50,631 nucleotides of DNA from the NCBI GenBank assembly GCA_029569475.1, contig JAKQSZ010000024.1, positions 1 to 50,631 of the forward strand, written 5' to 3'. The notes beneath the pieces are model-generated. The model was not told where the DNA came from and searched no databases. It worked only from the letters and a program-made list of their open reading frames with translations. The DNA comes from Candidatus Eiseniibacteriota bacterium (GTDB taxonomy: Bacteria; Eisenbacteria; RBG-16-71-46; CAIMUX01). The first letter of the stretch is position 1, and every line of letters starts with the position of its first letter. A program made the position numbers and the translations under genes. This document shows, piece after piece, positions 24,888-33,699 of this stretch.

Positions 24888-26078
24888 CTACGGGTCGCGC
24901 GGCGGATAGAGCAGGACGTCCCGCCGCCGTTGCCGGTACTCCTCGATCTCGGCGGTCCACTCGCGGGCGATCTCGGCCGGAGGTACGTCCGCGTCGATCG
25001 CCAGGCGTAGTTGATCGGTCCCCGCGATGAAGTCAATGGGCGGCCGCGACATCTCGTACTCGTAAGGGGGCTGCGACCAGGCGAAGTCCTCCGGGTGCGC
25101 CCGGCGGACCGCGCGCAAGAGAGCGACGGCGGTCAGGACCGGTTGAAAGCGCGCCTCCTCCACGACGTGAAGATGGAAGCCGCGCACCGTCGTCCCGGCG
25201 TGCTTCTGGAAAGTCGGGAGGAAGGCGACCTCCCGCAGCCGCGTTCCGGCCGGTTCGCCCGACCTGGCGCGTACGCGCGCCGGGTCGAGCCAGGGCGCGC
25301 CCCACAACTCGAAGGGACGGGTCGTGCCGCGCCCTTCCGAGAGGTTGGTGCCCTCCAGCAGCACCATTCCGGGATAGACCAGCGCCCCTTCGAAGGTCGG
25401 CAGGTTGGGCGAGGGCGGGATCCAGGGGAGTCTGCTGCTCGGGAAGAGCTCGTCGCGAGCCCAGCCTTCGACAGGCACGACCGTGAGCTCGCAGTCCAGC
25501 CCCAGCGCCCGGACCCCGAACCGGCAGTACTCCCCGGCGGTCAATCCATGGCGCAGCGGCACCGGAATCATGCCCACGAACGAGTGGAACCCCGGCCGCA
25601 GGACCGGCCCCTCGAGAGCTTCTCCGCCGATCGGGTTGGGGCGATCCAGGACGATGACCGGCAGACCCGCCGGCGCGGCGGCGCGCAGGCAGAGAAGGGC
25701 GGTGGTCAGGAAGGTGTAGACCCGCGTACCCACGTCGGGCAGGTCGATGACGAGGGCATCGAGCCCCTCGAAGCTCCCGTCCGCCGGCTCGCGGGATCGA
25801 CCGTACAGGCTGATCAGGGGGATGCCGGAAGGAGGATGCACCCCGTCGGCCGACTCCACCATGTTGTCCTGCTTCTCGCCGGCAAAGCCATGCTGCGGGG
25901 AGAAGATCCGTTCCACCCGCACGCCGGCGAGGGAAGTGAGGACCTCGACGGTTCCGCGCAGCTCTCGATCGACGGTGGCGTTGTTGCAGAGAAGCCCGAT
26001 GCGGCCGCGCCCGGGAAGCTTGAGGCCGTCCCGCGCGACGACGTCGAGGCCGCAGAAGACGCTTCCTCCGGCGCTCAT
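24888..26078 (-). CDS. namZ: DUF1343 / NamZ-type exo-beta-N-acetylmuramidase
   Basis: Member of the DUF1343 family, shown in Bacillus to release terminal MurNAc from peptidoglycan fragments (NamZ, GH171). Recognisable stretches are GRIGLLCNNATVDRELRG, RIFSPQHGFAGEKQDN, GIPLISLYG, DALVIDLPDVGTRVYTF, DRPNPIGG and LLEGTNLSEGRGTTRPFE, which hold the conserved acidic residues. About 396 aa from ATG 26078; starts at 26159 or 26201 (overlapping the beta-helix stop) are possible, and none has a good ribosome-binding site. No signal peptide is visible from any start, unlike the secreted Bacillus enzyme, so it may act on imported muropeptides. Its neighbour downstream is the MurU-AmgK-like fusion, which would use the MurNAc it releases. 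Confidence 0.88.
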   Translation of the reverse strand: MSAGGSVFCGLDVVARDGLKLPGRGRIGLLCNNATVDRELRGTVEVLTSLAGVRVERIFSPQHGFAGEKQDNMVESADGVHPPSGIPLISLYGRSREPADGSFEGLDALVIDLPDVGTRVYTFLTTALLCLRAAAPAGLPVIVLDRPNPIGGEALEGPVLRPGFHSFVGMIPVPLRHGLTAGEYCRFGVRALGLDCELTVVPVEGWARDELFPSSRLPWIPPSPNLPTFEGALVYPGMVLLEGTNLSEGRGTTRPFELWGAPWLDPARVRARSGEPAGTRLREVAFLPTFQKHAGTTVRGFHLHVVEEARFQPVLTAVALLRAVRRAHPEDFAWSQPPYEYEMSRPPIDFIAGTDQLRLAIDADVPPAEIAREWTAEIEEYRQRRRDVLLYPPRDP

Positions 26079-26175
26079 GTCGGCTCCGGCGCCGCCGTCC
26101 AGCGCCGCACGAGGCGTCCCTGGCCGACGGCCGCGCGAATCGCCCCGGCGCGGAGCCATCCACGTGTTGTCCTGC

Positions 26176-27672
26176 TCATGGCCGCCGCGTCCCCAGCGCA
26201 TGGCGGCGGTAGAAGGCGCTCTCCCGCGCCGCGTTCCACAGGCTCAAGCGCAGGCAGAAGGGCGCGATGTTGGCCTCGAACTCCCGGCGATCCTGATCGA
26301 GTGACCCGGGGGCGCCTCCCGGCTCGCGATTCTGGAAGAGAAGATTCTGCGCGATCCGGAACCCCTCGGGGGCCTCGTGGCGGGCGATGGCCATCTGATG
26401 GCAGTAGGGCTCGCCGCTGTCGTACTTCGGGTTCTGTCCGGTGCGGCAGAAGGCGTTGGCGGTCAGCTCACCCGCCTCGCCCGGAGCCAGCCTCAGGATC
26501 ATGGCCCCGCAGGCGCCGGTCGAGTCGACGGCGTTGCCGCGGAAGACGCCGCGCGGCCGCCCCTGGGCGGCGTCCCAGAGGGAAAGGCCCCAGGTGGCGA
26601 CCTGCTCGACGACGTTCTCCTCGACCTGGCCGTCGGCATCGACGAAGAGCCCGATCCCCTTCCAGTACCGCCGGACAAGGTTGCCGCGGATCGTGGCCCG
26701 CGCGTTCCAGGTGACCCCGATGCCCACGCCGCGTCCGCCGCCGACGGCGCCGCCGGCCGCGAGGTCGACGCCGTCGATGACGTTGTCCACGATCTCGGCC
26801 TGGGCGTCGCGATAGAGGGCGATCCCGTCCCATGAGTTGCGGAGGATGCGGTTGCGGCGGATGCGCAGGCGGCTGTCTTCCCGCCCGCAGATGCCCATGA
26901 TCCCCACGACGGTGCGCCCGACCACCTCGGGGTCGCCGATGTTGTCGCGGATCTCGCAACCCTCGATCGTGGCGGTGGAGCGCTGGACCACGATCGCGGC
27001 ATCGGTGGCCGTCCCGCTGGTGTCGCGCGCGCCGCCGGTGATGACGAGATCCTTTACCCAGCAATCCTCGCAGTCCCGGAGGAAGATCCCGTAGCCCGCG
27101 TTGGTCACGATCACGCTGCGCCCCCCCTCGGCCGAGACCGGCCCGCCGATCCCCGCTGCCGCTTCGGTCTCTCCCTGGAGGCGGAGGCCGCGGCCGGAGA
27201 GGATGACGCCGGCCGTGAGGGGGACCGCCGTCCGCGGATCCTCGCAGTTGCCGCAGGTCTCCTCGACCAGCGACTGCGGTTCGAGCACGTGGAGTCCGGG
27301 AAGGAGACGGATGGTCGTGCCTTCCTCCGGATCGGACGTGGACCGGTCCGAGGCTGCGGCGACGGCGCGCGCCAGACTGCGATAGGGATGGCGATCCGTG
27401 CCGTCCTCCGCCGGATCGCTCTCCGTCGTGCTCGTGGTGCCGGCGCCGGCATCGGGAGCGGGCGAGGGGGCGACGTGGATGATCTTCGCGGCAGCAGACT
27501 GGGCTGCCGCCAACACCATCAACAGCACGATCAGCCGCGCGACCGCCGTGGCCACCGCGTGGGCCGCGATCTTGGCGCCTCGCGGCGCGCGCGAGGCCTG
27601 CGAGCCCTCACTCGTCCCCGCGGGGATCCGCGGGGCGCCGGAGAGTCGGTTCCGTTGGTGTTCGGACTTCAT
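26176..27672 (-). CDS. Exported right-handed parallel beta-helix protein
   Basis: Secreted protein (498 aa) with a long N-region and a signal peptide near residues 34-63 (hydrophobic VARLIVLLMVLAAAQSAAA). The rest is a NosD/DUF1565-like right-handed beta-helix: repeated coils such as GYGIFLRDCEDCWVKDLVITGG, TIEGCEIRDN, IRRNRILRNSWDGIALY, AEIVDNVIDG and ATIRGNLVRRYWKGIGLF. Paired cysteines (CGNC, CEDC) occur in the first coils. Helices of this kind are seen in polysaccharide lyases and in surface proteins, but no catalytic residues could be assigned. The ATG at 27672 leads directly into the signal region; an ATG at 27711 adds 13 residues. It is divergent from the beta-helix gene at 27720 and may head the NamZ run. 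Confidence 0.8.
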   Translation of the reverse strand: MKSEHQRNRLSGAPRIPAGTSEGSQASRAPRGAKIAAHAVATAVARLIVLLMVLAAAQSAAAKIIHVAPSPAPDAGAGTTSTTESDPAEDGTDRHPYRSLARAVAAASDRSTSDPEEGTTIRLLPGLHVLEPQSLVEETCGNCEDPRTAVPLTAGVILSGRGLRLQGETEAAAGIGGPVSAEGGRSVIVTNAGYGIFLRDCEDCWVKDLVITGGARDTSGTATDAAIVVQRSTATIEGCEIRDNIGDPEVVGRTVVGIMGICGREDSRLRIRRNRILRNSWDGIALYRDAQAEIVDNVIDGVDLAAGGAVGGGRGVGIGVTWNARATIRGNLVRRYWKGIGLFVDADGQVEENVVEQVATWGLSLWDAAQGRPRGVFRGNAVDSTGACGAMILRLAPGEAGELTANAFCRTGQNPKYDSGEPYCHQMAIARHEAPEGFRIAQNLLFQNREPGGAPGSLDQDRREFEANIAPFCLRLSLWNAARESAFYRRHALGTRRP

Positions 27673-27719
27673 GGCGGAGAAGGTACCAGACACGGGGTCC
27701 TGGTGGTTCATCCGAATGA

Positions 27720-29045
27720 GTGCGGGGGGACCAGGCTCTCGCTGGTCTGCGCGATCGAACTCTCAGCCGAGTCGCCTCGCCCGCCAATGGTCCACGGCGC
27801 AAACAGACTGCGGCACGCGGAGGATTGTCCGGTCAGGGTCAAGACGGTGTCCCTCGCTATCGCGCGCGGATTGCTGCGGTTGGCGATACCGTGCTAGTCG
27901 CCCCGGGAATCTACTCAGGGGAGTTGAACAAGTGGCTCACGTTCAGAGGCAAGGACCTCGTCCTCATCTCGGAAGCGGGCCCCACGGAAACCGTCGTCGA
28001 AGTCTGGCCGCCTGGGAGCGAGGAGATTGCGATGTTCCTGCAGGACGGCGAGGCCAGGGACGCGATAGTCGATGGGTTTACTTTCAGAGCAAGTTTGGAT
28101 GAGTTCGGTCAGGGGATTTTGCTGTTCTGTTCTGCCACGATTCGCGATTGCATCTTCGTGGATCTTGTAGGAGGTGACCTGCGTGGATGCGTTGAAGCTA
28201 GCATCAGGGGAACGCCGCTGATCGAGAACTGCGTCATGTCGTCCCCTGGTCAGACTGGCATCTGGGTTGATCGCGGTGCCGGAGCGGAGATCCGCAACTG
28301 CCACATCTTCCGGTGCTCCGGCGGCATCTACTGCAGTGGTGGAGGGCTTGTCATGGTCCGCGATTGCGTGATTGAAGGCAACGAGCATCTCGGGATCGAA
28401 CTCAATACCTCGCACGAAGTTCAGGTCATCAACTGCCTGGTCACGCGTAACATAGGGATCGGGATCGGTGCGAACTATGCCAGTGTTGTTGGTTGCACGA
28501 TAACCGCTAACGGCGGCACCGAAGGTACGGGCGGGCTGTACAACGCGTTCGCCACGCGTGTCGAGAACAGCATCATCTACGGCAACTGCGGCTATCCGAA
28601 CACCGACATCACCGCGGGCGGCCCGCTGACGTTGGTCTGCTGCGCGTACCCGGAGAACGGCACCGGGATCTTCCACAGCGGCTCCATCCATCCCGTCGGA
28701 CCTCAGGTCCACCAGGACCCTCGTTTCTGCGATCCGTGGCCGTGTCCCGAGATGTGGGAGCATGATCCGGGCGGGACCTACACGCTCCGCTCGGACTCCC
28801 CCTGCCTGGCGGCTTTCAGCCCGTGCCAGACGTTGATCGGCGCGCGCGACCTGGAGTGCCAGGCGCCGGAGCCGGTCGGGGCTTGTTGCGTCCAGGACAC
28901 GACCTGCGTCCTGACGACGCTCACCGAGTGCGATCGCCAGCACGGCATGTTCAAGGGGGACGGCGTTTCGTGCTACCCGCACGGTTGCGCCGCGTTGCCG
29001 ACGGAGGTTACCACATGGGGGAGGATCAAGAACCGGTTTCGCTAG
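27720..29045 (+). CDS. Right-handed beta-helix protein with WGxIK tail, 5' end apparently lost
   Basis: Parallel beta-helix protein (up to 441 aa). Recognisable coding starts near 27888 with AAVGDTVLVAPGIYSGELN, the usual opening of exported beta-helix proteins, and continues through coils such as VMVRDCVIEGNEHLGIELN and VVGCTITANGGTEGTGGLYN. A Cys-rich GACC module and the tail PTEVTTWGRIKNRFR end it, as in the protein at 3892-4959. Upstream of about 27888 the frame is Arg/Gln-rich with no signal peptide, start codon or ribosome-binding site of quality, so the original 5' end has probably been deleted or replaced. GC content from about 27900 to 28560 is clearly below its neighbours, pointing to foreign origin. 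It may be a decaying gene. The listed start is only the first available GTG. Confidence 0.6.
   Translation: MRGDQALAGLRDRTLSRVASPANGPRRKQTAARGGLSGQGQDGVPRYRARIAAVGDTVLVAPGIYSGELNKWLTFRGKDLVLISEAGPTETVVEVWPPGSEEIAMFLQDGEARDAIVDGFTFRASLDEFGQGILLFCSATIRDCIFVDLVGGDLRGCVEASIRGTPLIENCVMSSPGQTGIWVDRGAGAEIRNCHIFRCSGGIYCSGGGLVMVRDCVIEGNEHLGIELNTSHEVQVINCLVTRNIGIGIGANYASVVGCTITANGGTEGTGGLYNAFATRVENSIIYGNCGYPNTDITAGGPLTLVCCAYPENGTGIFHSGSIHPVGPQVHQDPRFCDPWPCPEMWEHDPGGTYTLRSDSPCLAAFSPCQTLIGARDLECQAPEPVGACCVQDTTCVLTTLTECDRQHGMFKGDGVSCYPHGCAALPTEVTTWGRIKNRFR
28998..29045 (+). other. C-terminal WGxIK tail (copy 2 of 3)
   Basis: Codons for PTEVTTWGRIKNRFR and the stop, directly after a GACC-type Cys module. 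Wording differs from copy 1 at several codons, so it is not a recent DNA duplication. Confidence 0.8.
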
Positions 29046-29453
29046 CATTCCCGGCGCCTCGCGACGGAGTCTGGTGAGAACCAGACCGCAATGCCGGGTC
29101 CTGACGGAGCGATAGCGGCGTCCGTGGGCGGCGACGGCGGCCAGGGCCTTGGGACACGGAGGGATCGGTCAAGGGGGCGCGGCGGGAGGATCTCAGGAGA
29201 TGAGCCGGAGACGGCGGAGGTCATCCTGCGACCAGCGCACTCCCGCGAGCATGGCCGATACGTTCCGTCATCCCCCCCGATGTACGCGACGACGTTTCCG
29301 TTCGCATCCGCGGCTCGTGATCTTCATCAACTCCCGCGCACGTGCAGGGTGCGAAGGGCGAGGGCAGTCACGAACTCCCCGCCCTTGGCGGACAAGCGCC
29401 GGCCGAGGCAGGCTAGCGGGTCTGAGAGGTCGCTCAGCCGGCTGGAGTCGACT
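29046..29453. other. Intergenic region between convergent genes
   Basis: No gene seen. GTCTGG (29069-29074) and CCAGAC (29081-29086) form a 6-bp hairpin nested inside a CCCGGC (29050-29055) / GCCGGG (29093-29098) stem, just after the beta-helix stop; this may end transcription, though no T tract follows. The remaining 350 bp show nothing recognisable. Confidence 0.45.
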
Positions 29454-32066
29454 TCAGGGACGAGGGATGACGTTCAACGTAACCGTCCCGATCACCGTCC
29501 CGCCGCTGGCGACGCGGCAAAGATAGGTGCCGGCCCCGGCGGCATGCCCCCGCTCGTCGCGCCCATCCCATCGGACCCGCTCGGCTCCCTCGGCGATCGC
29601 AAGCTGGCGCACCCTGCGGCCGGCCACCGAGAAGATCTCGGCGGTGGCGGCGGCGCCGATCGGCCGGGCCAGGCGGATCCAGCAACCGTCGCTCGAGGGA
29701 TTCGGTTCGGGGGCGAGCAGGGCGGATATCGCCTGCGGTTCGAGGGCGACATCGGAGACCTGGTCGACCCCGTAGGAGAAGAAGCTCCGGCCGTAGGTCC
29801 CCGCCACCAGTGTGCGCGAGAGCGGTTCGAAGGCGAGCGAGGTCACGACGACCATCGGCAGATTCCCGCCCAGCACGCTCCAGCTTTCGCCGCCATTGCG
29901 CGTTTCGAAGACGCCGACGTCGGTGGCGACGTACATCCGCGAGGCGTGCAGCGGGTCGAGGATGATGTCGTTGGCCGGCGCCTCCGGCAGATTGCCGGCG
30001 ATCGCCGTCCAGGTCGCGCCCAGATCAGTCGTGCGGTAGACGTGGGGGAGCGGGCTGTTCCAGCGGAATCCCGAGATCGTGACGACGCAGGTAGCGCGGT
30101 CGTGCGGGCTCGGTTTGACCGAGGTGACCCATCGGTCGGGGAGTTCGGCGGAGACGTCCGTCCACGAGCTGCCGCCGTTGGTCGTCACCTGCACGTGCCC
30201 GTCGTCGGCGCCCGCCCAGATCACCTGCGCATCCAGCGGCGAGGCGTCCAGCGTGGTCAGCGTGCCGTAGACCTGCCCCTGTCCGCCGCCGCCCGCGCCA
30301 CCGGTCAGGTCCGGGCTGATGGCGGTCCAACTCGTTCCGTTGGTGCTCCGGTAGACCCGCTGGGTGCCGTAGAACATGCGGTCGGGGTTGGTTGGATCGA
30401 AGCGGACGGCGGTGTTCCAGTTGAAGCGGTCGCCGCTGCTGATGCCGTTGGTGGCGCCGGTCCAGGAGCTGCCGCCGTTGGAGGAGTAGTTCAGGGAACC
30501 GTACTGGTACTGCGCCCAGATGCGGTTGGAGTTGACCGGGTGGACCAGCGGCTGGAAGCCATCGCCGCCGTAGATCATGACCCAGTCGTTGAGGTTGCCG
30601 GTCAGCGTCCGCACCGTGCCGTTGTCCTGCGCGCCGCCGTAGAGGGCGTTGGCGTTGTGCGCGTCGAGAGCCACCCGGTAGATCTGCGTGATCGGCTGAT
30701 CGGGAAACATCGTCCAGGAGCTGCCGCCGTTAGTCGAGCGGTAGATGCCGCCGTCGTTGCCCTCGTAGATCACCGGATTCTCCCCCGGGCCGAATTCCAT
30801 GGCGTGGTGGTCGACGTGCATGCTGCCGCTGACGTCGGACCAGGAGGAGCCGCCGTTGGTGCTGCGGTAGAGCGGCACGCCGAGCACCCAGACGCGGTTG
30901 GGATCGTTGGGGTGCACGCGGATGTTGCCGAACCACCAGCCGAAGGAGGAGAAGACGCTGTTGAGGGCACCATCATTGACCCGCGACCAGCTCGTTCCGC
31001 CGTTGGTGCTGCGGTAGACGCCGGCGAAGTAGCCGGTCCGGTCGGCATAGACCGCGTACATCATGTCCGGCTGGCTGGCGCAGAGGGCCAGGCCGATGCG
31101 GCCGATGTTGTTCGACGGCGATGGCAGGCCGCCACCCACCAGCGCCCAGGTGTCGCCGCCGTCGGTGGACTTGTACACGCCGCAGGTGATCCCGCCGTAG
31201 CGGTAGGCGCGCGGCCGCCGGATCCGCTCCCACATGGAAGCGAAGATGGTGTTGGGCTGGCCGGGGCGAATCAGCAGATCGACCGCGCCGGTGCTGTCGC
31301 TGACGAAGAGGACCTTCTCCCACGAACTCCCGCCGTCGGTGCTGCGGAAGACTCCCCGTTCGTTCCCCTTGGCCCAGAGGTTGCCCATGGCCGCGACGTA
31401 GATGCGCTGTGGGTTGGTCGGATCGATGCGGACGCGGCCGATCGAGCCGGTCTCCTCGAGGCCGATCGAACTCCAGGTGTCCCCGCTGTCGGTTGAGCGC
31501 AGCAGGCCGACGCCGCCGTAGGCCACGCTGCCGCCGCCGGGATTCACCTCGCCGGTGCCGGCGTAGACGATGTGGGGATCGACCGGGTCCAGGGCCAGTG
31601 CGCCGATCGAGAGCGTGGCCTGCTGGTCGAAGAGGGGAGTCCAGTGCTGGCCGGAGTCGGTCGTCCGCAGCACGCCCCCTTCGGCCGCCCCCGCGAAGAC
31701 GCGCGAAGCATCGGTAGGATCGACGGCGAGGTCGGTGATGCGCCCGCCGATGTTGTTCGGACCGCGAAAGATCCAGGCGCCCCGGTCGCCTCGCTCGGCC
31801 ACCTCCGACCGCATCTGCCACGCCTGGAGCTGCGCCGCGCGCCAAGCGTCCTTCGGAATCTCTCCCAGCGGATAGGCCCTCTCCAGGAAGAACCAGGGGT
31901 TCGGCGTCTTGGGCGGGCGCGCCTGGTGGGCGCATCCCAGAACGGCGAGCGCCGCCACGCAGACAAGGGCCGCGGGGGAACGCCAGTTCCGGCGAACGGA
32001 CCGGGCCGACGCCCGCAAGTCGGAAGCCAGGGGAATGCTCAGCGGCATGGGGATGGGGTGGGACAT
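29454..32066 (-). CDS. Sortilin/VPS10-like beta-propeller lipoprotein with FlgD-like C-terminal domain
   Basis: Large exported propeller protein (870 aa). A signal peptide with two arginines ends in the lipobox LAVLGC (Cys45). The body is built of Asp-box (BNR) repeats, S-T-[DN]-G-G-x-[ST]-W, seen more than ten times (RSTDSGDTW, RSTDGGSSW, KSTDGGDTW, RSTNGGTSW and so on), as in sortilin-type propellers and plant xyloglucanases. No catalytic pair for a glycosidase was identified. The C-terminal 85 residues are a FlgD-like Ig domain ending with VRWDGRDERGHAAGAGTYLCRV. A lipobox combined with a FlgD-like terminus is unusual, since each normally directs a different route. ATG 32066 is preceded by AGGAGGAG; the open frame extends to 32141. 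The gene converges on the low-GC beta-helix gene. Confidence 0.88.
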   Translation of the reverse strand: MSHPIPMPLSIPLASDLRASARSVRRNWRSPAALVCVAALAVLGCAHQARPPKTPNPWFFLERAYPLGEIPKDAWRAAQLQAWQMRSEVAERGDRGAWIFRGPNNIGGRITDLAVDPTDASRVFAGAAEGGVLRTTDSGQHWTPLFDQQATLSIGALALDPVDPHIVYAGTGEVNPGGGSVAYGGVGLLRSTDSGDTWSSIGLEETGSIGRVRIDPTNPQRIYVAAMGNLWAKGNERGVFRSTDGGSSWEKVLFVSDSTGAVDLLIRPGQPNTIFASMWERIRRPRAYRYGGITCGVYKSTDGGDTWALVGGGLPSPSNNIGRIGLALCASQPDMMYAVYADRTGYFAGVYRSTNGGTSWSRVNDGALNSVFSSFGWWFGNIRVHPNDPNRVWVLGVPLYRSTNGGSSWSDVSGSMHVDHHAMEFGPGENPVIYEGNDGGIYRSTNGGSSWTMFPDQPITQIYRVALDAHNANALYGGAQDNGTVRTLTGNLNDWVMIYGGDGFQPLVHPVNSNRIWAQYQYGSLNYSSNGGSSWTGATNGISSGDRFNWNTAVRFDPTNPDRMFYGTQRVYRSTNGTSWTAISPDLTGGAGGGGQGQVYGTLTTLDASPLDAQVIWAGADDGHVQVTTNGGSSWTDVSAELPDRWVTSVKPSPHDRATCVVTISGFRWNSPLPHVYRTTDLGATWTAIAGNLPEAPANDIILDPLHASRMYVATDVGVFETRNGGESWSVLGGNLPMVVVTSLAFEPLSRTLVAGTYGRSFFSYGVDQVSDVALEPQAISALLAPEPNPSSDGCWIRLARPIGAAATAEIFSVAGRRVRQLAIAEGAERVRWDGRDERGHAAGAGTYLCRVASGGTVIGTVTLNVIPRP

Positions 32067-32354
32067 GGGGCTCCTCCTGCTGGACGGTGCGGTTGGATGT
32101 ACCGGATCGAGTATAGCCGGGTCCCGGGACATCGTCGACAAGCGTCTTGGGCCTCCGGGCTTCGAGAGGGCCAGCGCCCGGGCGCCCCGGCGAAACCCTG
32201 GTGAGCCATGGAAACGTGGTCGCGCCCCACCGCCTCCTCACGCGCAGGTGTGGAGCGACCTGGTCCGCGCCCGTGCAGGTCTGCCGGACTGCGCGGATCG
32301 AGGGCCCAAATGGCGGTTGCGGAGAGACGGTCCAGAGAGGAACATCAGCCCGTC

Positions 32355-33614
32355 ATGAGTCGACTCGCGCAGGAAATCCTCTCCCTGGTCCAGACCCCCA
32401 GCGTCACCGGTCACGAGACCGCGCTGGCCGGTCTGCTGCAGCAACGTCTCGGTGGGAAAGCCGTCGCCCGAGGCAACCGTTTGACCCGGGTGCATGACTC
32501 TCTCATCCTGCGACCCGAGCCGCGCCGTCCCGACCGCCCGCTGCTGGTTCTTGCCGGGCACATCGACACGGTGCCGATCGGCGACGCGCTGGATCCGGAA
32601 CTGGTCGACGGTGTGGTGATCGGCCGCGGCGCCTCCGACATGAAGTCCGGGATCGCCGTGATGCTCGCGCTCGTCGAGGAACTCGATGCGGCCGAGGGCT
32701 TCGCGGATCGCGCCTTTGTCTTCTATGCGGGGGAGGAAGGCTCGGCGCGGGGCAACGACCTGCCGCGCGTCTTCCAGGCCGAACCGTGGATCAAGGAGGC
32801 CGGCCTGGCCATCGTGCTGGAGCCGACCAGCAATCACCTGGAACTCGGCTGTAACGGTTCGGTCCACATCCGGGTGACCTTCCATGGCCGCGCCTGCCAC
32901 AGCGCTCGCCCCTGGCAGGGCCGCCATCCCATGCTCGAGGCGATTCCCTGGTTGACGGAGACGCTGCGCCACCCGATCCGGGTTGCCGAGGTGGAGGGGG
33001 TGGTCTACCGCGAGGTGGTCACCATCACGACCATCCACGCGGGAGAGGCGCGCAACGTGGTTCCGGCCACGCTGCAGGTGAACCTCAACCTGCGCTATGC
33101 GCCCGATCGCACACCGGAGGAGGCCGAGCAGCTAGCCCTGAGTCTCTGTCCTCACCCGGGGGATCCTCCTGGAGAGGCGCCGCGCGTCACGTGTTCCCCG
33201 ATGGATCACTCCCCTGCCGGGAGGATCGACCAGTCGGCTCCGCTCTACCGCCACGTGCTGGAGGCCACGGGGTTGCCCCGCCGCGGCAAGCAGGGGTGGA
33301 CCGACGTGGCCCGCTTCACCGCCGCCGGCGTCCCCGCTCTCAACTGGGGACCGGGGGATCCGGAGTTCGCCCACACCCGTCACGAGCAGGTCTCGGTGGC
33401 CGAGGCCGAGGCTTGCCTGGAGGCGATGCGGGCCTACCTGCTCGGTCCGGGGCCTGACCGCTCTACCCTGACCGGCGGTAACGCTTCGGCCGTGGGCGAG
33501 AGTCGGCAGTTCCAGGGACAGCATGGGGCCGGCGTGACCGATAGAACGACCAGGAGCGAGAGCACGGCCGGGGAGGCCGCCGGGTTGGATCCGTCCCCGG
33601 ATGCCGGCCGGTGA
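32355..33614 (+). CDS. dapE: Succinyl-diaminopimelate desuccinylase
   Basis: M20-family di-zinc hydrolase (419 aa) that removes succinate from N-succinyl-LL-diaminopimelate on the way to meso-DAP and lysine. The metal-site motifs are GHIDTVP, GRGASDMKSG with the bridging Asp, AGEEGS with the catalytic Glu pair, and the late HTRHEQV His. The dimerisation domain lies between (HGRACHSARPWQG). The last 55 residues after AYLLGPGP are low-complexity and not part of the fold, making this longer than usual DapE. ATG 32355 has AGAGGA thirteen bases upstream, a rather long spacing. Genes for the two preceding steps, dapC and dapD, follow on the same strand, so the succinylase pathway is used here. Confidence 0.92.
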   Translation: MSRLAQEILSLVQTPSVTGHETALAGLLQQRLGGKAVARGNRLTRVHDSLILRPEPRRPDRPLLVLAGHIDTVPIGDALDPELVDGVVIGRGASDMKSGIAVMLALVEELDAAEGFADRAFVFYAGEEGSARGNDLPRVFQAEPWIKEAGLAIVLEPTSNHLELGCNGSVHIRVTFHGRACHSARPWQGRHPMLEAIPWLTETLRHPIRVAEVEGVVYREVVTITTIHAGEARNVVPATLQVNLNLRYAPDRTPEEAEQLALSLCPHPGDPPGEAPRVTCSPMDHSPAGRIDQSAPLYRHVLEATGLPRRGKQGWTDVARFTAAGVPALNWGPGDPEFAHTRHEQVSVAEAEACLEAMRAYLLGPGPDRSTLTGGNASAVGESRQFQGQHGAGVTDRTTRSESTAGEAAGLDPSPDAGR

Positions 33615-33699
33615 GCGGCTCCGGACTCGGTCCATGACCCGGAGATGACTTGCCGGGGCCGAGGCCATGACATCGTCCAGAGCGCAGGAGAGCAATGGC

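Noticed and set aside
29091..31496. 801-codon plus-strand frame rich in Val, Ala, Gly and Asp
   Set aside because: It is entirely antisense to the sortilin-like propeller gene, whose Asp-box repeats explain the composition.
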